Below, piece after piece: positions 9,201 through 15,549 of a stretch of 35,135 nucleotides of DNA. This DNA is from an uncultured Chlorobiaceae bacterium (lineage in GTDB: Bacteria > Bacteroidota > Chlorobiia > Chlorobiales > Chlorobiaceae), in assembly GCA_903915955.1 (NCBI GenBank), contig CAIWUU010000048.1:1-35135 (forward strand). Reading direction: 5' to 3'. The translations under genes were made by a program, and so were the position numbers. Position 1 is the stretch's first letter, and the number at the start of each line of letters is the position of its first letter. The notes under the pieces were generated by a model. That model was not told where the DNA came from. It saw nothing but the letters and a program-made list of their open reading frames with translations, and ran no database searches.

Positions 9201-9704
9201 TTTATCGACATGTACAAGGAGGGCGCCTCATTCAAGGGACTTCTTAACTGTTTTGCCGTGCTTGCATCCAAAGCACTCCAGTATGGTATGCCGCTGGAAG
9301 AGCTTGTGGACAGCTTCACCTTTACCCGGTTTGAACCTGCGGGTGCGGTTCAGGGCCACAATGTCATCAAGAATTCTACCTCCATTCTTGACTACGTTTT
9401 CCGTTCCATCGGCTATGATTATCTGGGCCGCAAGGATTTTGTCCATATCAAGGCAGTTGATGAAGTGCCATGTAGCGATATTGAGGCCAACAACGGTACC
9501 ACAATCCATCTCCCGGAGCCCTCATTGGCTGATCATCCAGCAGCCGTATCGGGAAACTCATCAACACGCAAGAGTCAGGTCTATCAGGCAAAGGTGCAGG
9601 GTTACACCGGTGAGCAGTGCGAAAACTGCGGCTCCATGCGAGTCAAGCAGAATGGCACCTGCAAGGTCTGCGAAGATTGCGGTATGACGACGGGATGTTC
9701 GTGA
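6264..9704 (+). CDS. nrdJ: Adenosylcobalamin-dependent (class II) ribonucleotide reductase
   Basis: This 1146-residue enzyme reduces ribonucleotides to deoxyribonucleotides using a B12-derived radical in the cytoplasm. The active-site signature N452-P-C454-S-E456 gives the thiyl-radical cysteine with its Asn and Glu partners. Cys183 (in HACFIQSV) and Cys465 (in TACNLASLNL) are the likely redox pair. The spacing Cys454 to Cys465 is 11 residues, as in other class II enzymes. The substrate-loop motif NSNNTVRV and a glycine-rich GSGSGTNYS are also present. The C-terminus is a zinc-ribbon-like tail with CENC, CKVCEDC and a final Cys near the stop, likely the shuttle for re-reduction. It stands alone and requires cobalamin. 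Confidence 0.97.
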   Translation: MKISRLFTTLGENVYDRFEYTIRTSVLRNPDGSKVFEMNNIEVPRQWSQVAADILAQKYFRKTGIPQRDEQGNVITDSEGKTVTGSEHSIRQVVHRMAGCWKEWGEKNRYFDTSDDAQAFYDEVAFMILEQMGAPNSPQWFNTGLNFAYGTTGPAQGHYYVDPASGHVKESEDAYSRPQAHACFIQSVNDDLVNDGGIFDLAMREARVFKFGSGSGTNYSNLRSGGEKLSGGGSSSGLMSFLKIFDSAAGAIKSGGTTRRAAKMVIVDIDHPDVEKFIEWKAKEEDKVASLVAGSRICSRFLQAIVEEALANGADRETNPRLHQLIQNALSRAVPMSYIVRVLALVEQGYTTLDFAEHDANYESEAYSTVGGQNSNNTVRVTNEFMKSVENDDLWHLRQRTTGQTAKVVKARDLWEKILLSAWKCADPGLQFDTTINEWHTCPKSGRINASNPCSEYMFLDDTACNLASLNLLHFVDEASGTMKVKELQHASALWTVVLEISVLMAHFPSRDIARLSYEFRTLGLGFANLGTVLMVLGIPYDSPKALALAGAISALMTGQAYVTSADMAHDLGTFSGYTENAESMLRVIRNHRRAARNLSEEEYEGLSVKPRGIDSEYCPKALFEAAGKVWDKALQKGEKYGFRNAQVSVIAPTGTIGLVMDCDTTGIEPEFAIVKFKKLAGGGYFKIVNQSVHKALERLGYTAAQIEDIEHYCKGHGTLAGSPSINRQWLQSRGFTDEKINVVESQLEMVFDIRFAFNKWILGDDFCAALGFTDEQLDDPDFDMLQALGATLADSETTNDYICGTMTIEGAPHLKHEHLAVFDCASKCGRKGLRYIKHQAHVHMMSAVQPFISGAISKTVNMPGTATTAEIGEVYQSAWLQMVKAVTIYRDGSKLSQPLNISSYQDLDEVIMLGTEENLDETKGPKEVQERIIEKVFHRSERRMLPKRRKGYIREAYVGGHKVFLRTGEYDDGSLGEVFIDMYKEGASFKGLLNCFAVLASKALQYGMPLEELVDSFTFTRFEPAGAVQGHNVIKNSTSILDYVFRSIGYDYLGRKDFVHIKAVDEVPCSDIEANNGTTIHLPEPSLADHPAAVSGNSSTRKSQVYQAKVQGYTGEQCENCGSMRVKQNGTCKVCEDCGMTTGCS

Positions 9705-9711
9705 GGTGGGC

Positions 9712-9757
9712 ATAACCCGGGAGCTCCCAGAAACTCGGCGCTCCCAGGAGTTGTTAT
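9712..9757. terminator. Bidirectional terminator between convergent nrdJ and ftsE
   Basis: An inverted repeat pairs CCCGGGAGC (9716-9724) with GCTCCCAGG (9740-9748) with one mismatch. Outer arms ATAAC (9712-9716) and GTTAT (9753-9757) can also pair, with a few unpaired bases between. It fills the whole gap between the two convergent genes, so it can serve both strands. There is no long T-run on either side. Confidence 0.65.
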
Positions 9758-10464
9758 CATGCAGGGCTGTTGCTCACCGCCGGTCGAAACCCTGTTGCCG
9801 ATTTCTCCATTGTGCTCTCCACAAGGTTTTGCCCGCTGATTTGCAGGGTTCTGAAAGGGGAGTGGTGCACCAGCTCATAGTCATGGGTTCCAATAACCAC
9901 AGTGATGCTTTTCTGGTTGACCCTCTTCAGGTAGTCGAGAATTTCCAGTGAGGTATCGGGATCGAGGTTGCCGGTGGGTTCGTCGGCAAGGATGACGAGA
10001 GGCTCGCGTACCAGCGCACGTGCAATGGCAATTCTCTGTTGCTCTCCTCCAGAGAGGCGCAGAGGCATCACTTTGGCGGCATGTTCAAGCCCGACGCATT
10101 CGAGGGCGTGCATCACCTGCTCTTTGACGAGCGTCTCCTTTGTGCTGGTTACCTTCAGCACAAAGGCCAGATTATCATACACATTACGATCTTCAAGCAG
10201 GCGGAAGTCCTGGAAGATAATGCCAAGCTTTCTGCGCAGGAGCGGTATCTGTCGCTTTTTGATGGTGCGGGAGCTGTATCCGGCAATTCGTATCTCTCCT
10301 TTTGTCGGACGAACATCCATATAGAGCGACTTGAGCAACGTCGATTTGCCCGTGCCGCTTTTGCCGACAATGTAAACAAGATCTCCCTGCTGAATGGTGA
10401 GGTTCAGTTTGCTGAACACAGGTTTTTTATCAAGTTCAAGGTCAACGTCAGTAAATGAGATCAT
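9757..10464 (-). CDS. ftsE: Cell-division ATP-binding protein FtsE
   Basis: This 235-residue ABC ATPase has Walker A GKSGTGKST (residues 34-42), signature LSGGEQQRIAIARALV, Walker B LVILADEPTGNLD and switch His in 'IGTHDYELVHH'. The short start 'MISFTDVDLELDKKPVFSKLNL' and the LRRKLGIIFQDFRLLEDRNVYDN segment fit FtsE. FtsE pairs with the membrane protein FtsX to control peptidoglycan hydrolases at the division site. FtsX is not in the window, and in this phylum the two need not be adjacent. The start overlaps the pdxA stop (ATGA). It is the last gene of a three-gene minus-strand operon. A generic LolD-type exporter ATPase is the main alternative. Confidence 0.85.
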   Translation of the reverse strand: MISFTDVDLELDKKPVFSKLNLTIQQGDLVYIVGKSGTGKSTLLKSLYMDVRPTKGEIRIAGYSSRTIKKRQIPLLRRKLGIIFQDFRLLEDRNVYDNLAFVLKVTSTKETLVKEQVMHALECVGLEHAAKVMPLRLSGGEQQRIAIARALVREPLVILADEPTGNLDPDTSLEILDYLKRVNQKSITVVIGTHDYELVHHSPFRTLQISGQNLVESTMEKSATGFRPAVSNSPA

Positions 10465-11468
10465 GATTGGTGCTCTGTTTGTTTAATTCTGTTCTGTGCA
10501 ATTGTTGTGGCAACCAGTGTCGCTTCACGAAAACTTCGTTGTGATGCTTTTCCTTTTGCTGCAATATTGAAACCGGTGCCGTGGTCGGGTGATGTTCGCA
10601 CGATTGGCAGGCCGAGAGTGATGTTTACCCCGGTATCGAAGGCGAGTACCTTGAACGGCAGTAGTCCCTGATCGTGGTACATTGCCACTACTATATCATA
10701 GTTGCGGTACATCCCTGCCCCGAAAAAACCGTCGGCAGCGAAGGGGCCTTCCACCCTGAGACGGGATGAGAGACGTATGATGCAGGGACGGATAACATCC
10801 TGCTCTTCATTTCCCATTACCCCTCCATCTGAAGCGTGCGGATTAAGCCCGAGTACGGCAATACGTGGCGCTGGAAGATCAAAATCGGTTGTAAGCGATT
10901 CCGCGAGATTCGAGAGAAAAGCATCAAGGTTCATGGTGCGGATCAGTCCGGGCACCTTTTCAAGAGGTTCATGGATGGTGGCAAGGGCGACTCTGAGCTC
11001 TGAGAGCTGATCAAAAAACATCATGGTTGGCGAAGGAACCCCAAAGATTTTGCCAAGTAAGCCTGTGTGGCCTCTCTCTTTATAACCAGCCAGTGCTACA
11101 GCCTCTTTGTGAATTGGGGCGGTGACAAGCCCGTCGCACACTCCGCTGTGGCAGAGCCCGGCTGCGGCCTCAATTGATTCCATAGCGAGTCGTCCAGCTT
11201 CAGGTGATATGGTACCGGGCCTGATGTCGTCCGGTTCCCCGATGCTCAGTACCGGCAAAACTCCGCCACGTGCCGGAGTCATCTCCTCAGCGCTGTCGAC
11301 CAGTTTGAGTTTTACCGGCAGATCCAGCGTTTTCCGATAATAATCCAATACCGTATAAGAGCCTGCAACAATAAAGGAGTGAGTTGAGCTCCCAAATGTC
11401 AGAAAACTTTTCAGAATAATTTCCGGCCCGATGCCGTGAGGGTCGCCAATTGACCAGACAATACGCAT
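10461..11468 (-). CDS. pdxA: 4-hydroxythreonine-4-phosphate dehydrogenase
   Basis: This 335-residue cytoplasmic enzyme of pyridoxal phosphate synthesis oxidises 4-phosphohydroxy-L-threonine with NAD(P)+. The family signature begins at residue 7 with GDPHGIGPEI. Metal-binding histidines lie in the usual places: 'APIHKEAVALAG', 'NPHASDGGVMG' and 'AMYHDQGLLPFKV'. The last stretch 'IVRTSPDHGTGFNIAAKGKA' is also diagnostic. Length matches the family (about 330). It sits two bases after the DUF4293 gene and overlaps ftsE, so all three are likely one transcript. Confidence 0.97.
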   Translation of the reverse strand: MRIVWSIGDPHGIGPEIILKSFLTFGSSTHSFIVAGSYTVLDYYRKTLDLPVKLKLVDSAEEMTPARGGVLPVLSIGEPDDIRPGTISPEAGRLAMESIEAAAGLCHSGVCDGLVTAPIHKEAVALAGYKERGHTGLLGKIFGVPSPTMMFFDQLSELRVALATIHEPLEKVPGLIRTMNLDAFLSNLAESLTTDFDLPAPRIAVLGLNPHASDGGVMGNEEQDVIRPCIIRLSSRLRVEGPFAADGFFGAGMYRNYDIVVAMYHDQGLLPFKVLAFDTGVNITLGLPIVRTSPDHGTGFNIAAKGKASQRSFREATLVATTIAQNRIKQTEHQS

Positions 11469-11470
11469 GT

Positions 11471-11935
11471 TCAGAGTCGTTTGTAAGCGTTGGCTATTTT
11501 CTCATCGGTTTTGACCCCTTTCAGCGCAAGCATAAGCAGCACGGGTTCAGGCAAAAGTATGAAAAACCCTGCTTCAGGTTTGTGTGTTATGGCGGCGCCA
11601 ATAGTTTCGAAATGCAGGTTCAGAAAATGAGCGGCTGTAAGCCCTGCGAAAAGATCTGCAACGAAGAAAAGTATTGCCAGTGCAATCAACTTGCTCTGCA
11701 CGATCCTGTTGTTAAAGAGAAAAATAGCAGTAATCGCCACAATGGCGGTCAGAGGAGAAAAGAGACGTCCAGCATAGCAAACTAAAGAATACCCGACAGT
11801 AGTAATCTCTGCCACTCCAAAATCGGAGATGAGATACACTTGGCCAGCGCTGAAGCTCCAGAAGGGAAAAAACATACTCGCCACAGCAAGCATGCCGACA
11901 AGGAGGAGATAGAGGTTTTGGATTCTGGCTATCAT
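11471..11935 (-). CDS. DUF4293-family membrane protein
   Basis: This 154-residue protein starts MIARIQNLYLLLVGMLAVASMFFPFWSF, the usual opening of DUF4293 proteins of the Bacteroidota/Chlorobiota, in which 'MIQRIQSvyLLla' is conserved. Four membrane helices are predicted (about residues 6-24, 54-75, 83-103 and 118-138). Function is unknown. It is the first gene of the operon with pdxA and ftsE, two bases ahead of pdxA. Its promoter should lie in the gap shared with the fadL-like gene. Confidence 0.8.
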   Translation of the reverse strand: MIARIQNLYLLLVGMLAVASMFFPFWSFSAGQVYLISDFGVAEITTVGYSLVCYAGRLFSPLTAIVAITAIFLFNNRIVQSKLIALAILFFVADLFAGLTAAHFLNLHFETIGAAITHKPEAGFFILLPEPVLLMLALKGVKTDEKIANAYKRL

Positions 11936-12306
11936 GGTTTCGTGCGTTTAGGAGTCAATAAAACATTTGAGCTAATATACATAATCAGAAGAAAAGAGTT
12001 TTGATGGAAAAATCGCAGGATGGAGCTGACCGATTTTAACAGAAGCGGCAAAAGGTTTCTTGTGATGGCCAGGAAGGGGATGAGCTGAATTTTATTTCAT
12101 ATATAACCATATAGCTTTGTTATTATATGGTTATATTATTTAACTACCAATATCCATACTTTTTCCCCCATATACCGAAGCGATTACCGACTTCTTGCGA
12201 CTTGATTTCAGAAGGCCGATAGTGATTTTTTGTACGTCTATGGTGCAGGGTTTATTTGTCGAAGTACAGTCTGTTATTTTAATCATCTTTAATTCATCAA
12301 TAAAAT
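11936..12306. other. 371-base divergent intergenic region ahead of the sulfur genes
   Basis: This region lies between the leftward DUF4293-pdxA-ftsE operon and the rightward fadL-like gene, so it must carry both promoters. It contains a long perfect inverted repeat at 12101-12136 (listed separately). The 170 bases from there to the fadL start show no other clear structure. The base composition drops to AT-rich compared with the flanking genes. Confidence 0.6.
12101..12136. promoter_or_regulatory. Perfect 13-bp inverted repeat, candidate operator
   Basis: ATATAACCATATA (12101-12113) is matched exactly by TATATGGTTATAT (12124-12136) across a 10-base spacer. Its core half-sites AACCATAT and ATATGGTT resemble the arms of a palindrome ahead of dsrC, and one arm recurs almost exactly ahead of the soeBC-like gene. 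No T-run or GC stem is present, so a protein-binding site is more likely than a terminator. The regulator is unknown. Confidence 0.5.
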
Positions 12307-13731
12307 ATGATCAGTAAATCAGCAGTTGGAGCGGCTCTTCTGGTCGGGCTCTTTGGACCATTGACGGTATTTGCTACTAACGGCATGAACCTCGAAGGGT
12401 ATGGCGCTAAATCCCATGCTCTTGGTGGGGCCAGCATGGCCTTTGACACTGGCAACTCCGCCGCGATGAATAACACGGCAACGCTTGGCCTGATGAAAAA
12501 TGGCCAGCAAGAGCTTGGCTTCGGTATCAGGGGGCTGCATCCAGATATTAGCGTCAGTTATGGGCCTTTATCGGATACATCGGATGGAACTGCATACTAC
12601 ATGCCATCACTTTCTTATATGAGAAAAGATGGTAACATTGCCTGGGGCGCAGCCTTCCTTGCCCAGGGAGGAATGGGTACTGAGTATGGTAATAATTCGC
12701 CTTTGTTTCAGGGAGGGTATTCTATGCTGAATACTCTGGTTTCAATGAGTGGAAAGGAGATACGTTCGGAAGTGGGCGGTGGAAGGCTGATGTTTCCGCT
12801 TGCCTGGAACATTACACCAAATACGACGATTGGGGCATCTCTTGATCTGATTTGGACGAGCATGGATCTGCAGATGGATATGGACGGAGCGCATTTTCTG
12901 GGGATGATTGGAGGGCAGGGAGGGTCTGTCAGCGGGTCGATGTATACTGCTCTTGGTGGTATGATGGTTCCAGGTGGGGCTGTTACCGATATCAATTATC
13001 TTCGTTTTGATTTTTCCAATAACAGCTCATTTATTGGCGAAGCCATAGGGTATGGCACAGGAGCGAAGATCGGCATGACCCATCGATTCAGCGAAGTACT
13101 CACCGTTGGAGGAAGTTACCATACCAGAAGCTTGATCTCCGATCTTGAAACCTCAAAAGCGACACTCTCTTTTGCGGGTACTGGCAGTGCATTTTCAGGC
13201 TCAAATCCGGTTTCCGTGACTGGAACGATCAAGGTTATGGATTTTGAATGGCCCTCTATTCTTGCTGCCGGATTTGCACTTTACCCTGATGAACGATGGA
13301 TGATTGTTGGAGATGTCAAGTATATCGATTGGTCAACAGCCATGAAAAGATTTTCAATGTCGTTTGTTGCAGACAACTCTGCCGCGAATGGAGGTTTTGT
13401 CGGTCAGATACTTGATGTGGAGATGAAACAGGAGTGGAAAGATCAGGCGGTTTTCTCGATAGGCGCTCAATACAAGGCAACCGATCGTCTCGCGCTGCGT
13501 GCCGGAGCGAGCTTTTCGACAAATCCAGTGCCCGACAGCTATCTCAACCCCCTGTTTCCGGCAATTACCAAAAACCATTATACTGGTGGCTTTGGTTATC
13601 GTATGACGGATACATCGACCGTTGCCGCTGCGCTTTCCCTGGTGCCGAAGGTGTCAGCGACCAACATTGACGGGATGGCTATCAGTCACAGCCAGATCAA
13701 CTGGTCACTTAACTATACGCATTCACTGTAG
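12307..13731 (+). CDS. FadL/OmpP1/TodX-family outer-membrane channel
   Basis: This 474-residue beta-barrel protein has a cleavable signal peptide (about residues 1-23, ending VFA). It is followed by 'TNGMNLEGYGAKSHALGGASMAFDTGNSAAMNNTATLG', the classic FadL-family N-terminal hatch with its G-x-G-x(4)-A-M-G-GA pattern and NPA-like asparagines. The C-terminus 'HSQINWSLNYTHSL' is amphipathic strand sequence ending the barrel. FadL proteins take hydrophobic molecules through the outer membrane by lateral diffusion. It sits directly before the sulfur-oxidation genes in the same orientation, about 250 bases from the next gene. A role in sulfur or polysulfane uptake is only a hypothesis, and fatty acid or hydrocarbon uptake remains possible. 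Confidence 0.85.
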   Translation: MISKSAVGAALLVGLFGPLTVFATNGMNLEGYGAKSHALGGASMAFDTGNSAAMNNTATLGLMKNGQQELGFGIRGLHPDISVSYGPLSDTSDGTAYYMPSLSYMRKDGNIAWGAAFLAQGGMGTEYGNNSPLFQGGYSMLNTLVSMSGKEIRSEVGGGRLMFPLAWNITPNTTIGASLDLIWTSMDLQMDMDGAHFLGMIGGQGGSVSGSMYTALGGMMVPGGAVTDINYLRFDFSNNSSFIGEAIGYGTGAKIGMTHRFSEVLTVGGSYHTRSLISDLETSKATLSFAGTGSAFSGSNPVSVTGTIKVMDFEWPSILAAGFALYPDERWMIVGDVKYIDWSTAMKRFSMSFVADNSAANGGFVGQILDVEMKQEWKDQAVFSIGAQYKATDRLALRAGASFSTNPVPDSYLNPLFPAITKNHYTGGFGYRMTDTSTVAAALSLVPKVSATNIDGMAISHSQINWSLNYTHSL

Positions 13732-13747
13732 TAGCGTGCCGCCGTTA

Positions 13748-13776
13748 CCATAAAACGATCAGATAGCTTTTTATGG
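13748..13776 (+). terminator. Hairpin after the fadL-like gene
   Basis: Perfect 8-bp arms CCATAAAA (13748-13755) and TTTTATGG (13769-13776) lie 17 bases after the fadL stop. The stem is AT-rich and only a broken T-run follows, so termination would be partial at best. Confidence 0.35.
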
Positions 13777-13832
13777 GTGATTTCTTTTGCAATTCCCAAT
13801 ATTTTTTAATTAATTGCGACAACCTGTTAGTA

Positions 13833-13844
13833 ATATGGTGATAT
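13833..13844. promoter_or_regulatory. Copy of the fadL-upstream motif ahead of soeBC
   Basis: ATATGGTGATAT matches 11 of 12 bases of ATATGGTTATAT in the right arm at 12125-12136. It lies 134 bases before the soeBC start, in a gap without genes. Only one arm is clear here. It may be a binding site for the same regulator, but one short AT-rich match can occur by chance. Confidence 0.3.
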
Positions 13845-13977
13845 AATGTTTATGCTGTGCGCCATAAGAATATTTTCCCTTTCGTCTGCGCTTAGTTCCC
13901 GATTTTTCTTTATGAAGTCATGCTTGGTCTGATTTTTCTGGTCAAGTGTCTTACAATTATTTAGAGCCAACCACTCC

Positions 13978-15531
13978 ATGAATTACGGTTTCGTTATTGA
14001 TGCCCGAAAGTGTATCGGATGTCATGCGTGTACGGTCGCATGTAAATCTGAAAACCAGGTACCCCTCGGAGTAAACCGCACCTGGGTGAAATATGTTGAA
14101 AAGGGAACATTTCCCGACAGCAGAAGATATTTTACTGTTCTTCGGTGCAACCATTGCGCGGAACCGCCCTGTGTCGATATCTGCCCTGTTGAGGCCCTGC
14201 ATCGTCGCGATGATGGCATCGTTGATTTCGATCAGCGTCGCTGTATCGGTTGCAAAGCCTGTTCTCAGGCCTGTCCTTATGGCGCGCTCTATATGGATCC
14301 AGAGACTCATACCTCTGCGAAATGTAATTATTGTGCGCATCGAAAAGAGGTTGGGCTTAATCCAGCCTGTGTTGCGATTTGTCCACAGCAGGCAATTATT
14401 GCTGGTGATCTTGATGATCCAAGGAGTGCAATAGCTATGCTTGTGGCAAAAGAGCAGACTATGGTGCGAAAGCCGGAAAAAGGCACTTCCCCCAAGCTTT
14501 ATTATATCAATGGAGATGGAGCTTCGCTTGATCCTCTGGAGGTTTCGGAGGTCAACGGATATCTCTGGAGTGAGCAGTCACGCGGAGTTGGCCATTTTGC
14601 AGGCAAGCACTTTGTTAAACCGGCCAAAAAATTGCTTCCATCATCCGGCATTGATGGAAAACCAAAGGCCAGAAAGGTGTATGATATTCCTTCAAAGGGA
14701 GTTGTCTGGGGCTGGGAAGTTCCCGCTTATGTCTGGTCGAAGGCTGTTGCTTCTGGACTGTTTCTTCTGATGTTTGTATTGCAGACGTTGCTGATGCACA
14801 CAATGCCAGATTCCCTGCAATGGGCCGTATGGGCGACATCACTACTTTTTCTTGCTCTTACGGGAGGATTTCTTGTCAAGGATCTTGATCGTCCAGAGCG
14901 TTTCTCCTCGGTGATGCTTCGTCCGCAATTCGGTTCATGGCTTACGAAGGGCGGGTTGACGATTGGTGGATTTGGTGCTTTTCTTGCCTTGTGGGGAGTT
15001 GCAAAATATTTTCAGTTGCCACTTCTCGAAACCATATCGATGTGGTGCGGAGGGATTTTTGCCCTGTTGACTGCGATCTATACCGCCTTTCTTTTTGGTT
15101 CAGCAAAGGGGAGAGACTTCTGGCAAAGCCCGATGCTTCTGTTGCACATGTTCCTGAACTCGCTGCTTGCGGGAGGTTCTGCCATGCTTGTTCTTGACCT
15201 TTTGACAGGAAGCGCTTCCGGTCTTTCTGAAACGCTCCGCCCTGCTCTTGCCGGTGGTTTTGTTCTCCACATTCTTGTCATGCTTTCAGAGCTTTTAGGC
15301 AAGCATCCCTCGAAGTCTGCAGAGCGTGCTGCGGAGGTGATTTTGCATGGCACACTGAAACAACAGTTCTGGATTGGCAGTTTCATGCTGGGCAATGTGC
15401 TTCCTTTTTTATTGTGTTTTGTTTTTGCGAATCCTGTCATCCTTGCAGTCGCCGCCATTTTTGGACTTTGTGGTGTCTTCTACACAGAAAAAGTCTGGAT
15501 TCATGCGCCGCAAACAGTCCCGTTAAGTTAA
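13978..15531 (+). CDS. Fused SoeB-SoeC-like subunit (PSRLC3 iron-sulfur plus NrfD-like membrane protein)
   Basis: This 517-residue protein joins two subunits that are separate in most relatives. Residues 1-180 form a PsrB/NrfC-type ferredoxin with 16 cysteines for four [4Fe-4S] clusters: 12/15/18/22, 57/60/65/69, 89/92/95/99 and 116/119/131/135. After a linker (about 180-235), residues 240-510 form an NrfD/PsrC-type membrane domain with about eight helices. No Tat or Sec signal precedes the ferredoxin, so the clusters face the cytoplasm. It would carry electrons from the molybdoenzyme encoded next to quinone. In green sulfur bacteria this complex is called PSRLC3. It is related to SoeBC of Allochromatium vinosum, which oxidises sulfite. 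Confidence 0.88.
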   Translation: MNYGFVIDARKCIGCHACTVACKSENQVPLGVNRTWVKYVEKGTFPDSRRYFTVLRCNHCAEPPCVDICPVEALHRRDDGIVDFDQRRCIGCKACSQACPYGALYMDPETHTSAKCNYCAHRKEVGLNPACVAICPQQAIIAGDLDDPRSAIAMLVAKEQTMVRKPEKGTSPKLYYINGDGASLDPLEVSEVNGYLWSEQSRGVGHFAGKHFVKPAKKLLPSSGIDGKPKARKVYDIPSKGVVWGWEVPAYVWSKAVASGLFLLMFVLQTLLMHTMPDSLQWAVWATSLLFLALTGGFLVKDLDRPERFSSVMLRPQFGSWLTKGGLTIGGFGAFLALWGVAKYFQLPLLETISMWCGGIFALLTAIYTAFLFGSAKGRDFWQSPMLLLHMFLNSLLAGGSAMLVLDLLTGSASGLSETLRPALAGGFVLHILVMLSELLGKHPSKSAERAAEVILHGTLKQQFWIGSFMLGNVLPFLLCFVFANPVILAVAAIFGLCGVFYTEKVWIHAPQTVPLS

Positions 15532-15549
15532 ACAAGTGCTGGAGAAACT

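Noticed and set aside
8878-9687. Plus-strand frame of 269 codons inside nrdJ
   Set aside because: It is a frame-shifted shadow of the nrdJ C-terminal third, with Arg/Ser-rich sequence and no domain.
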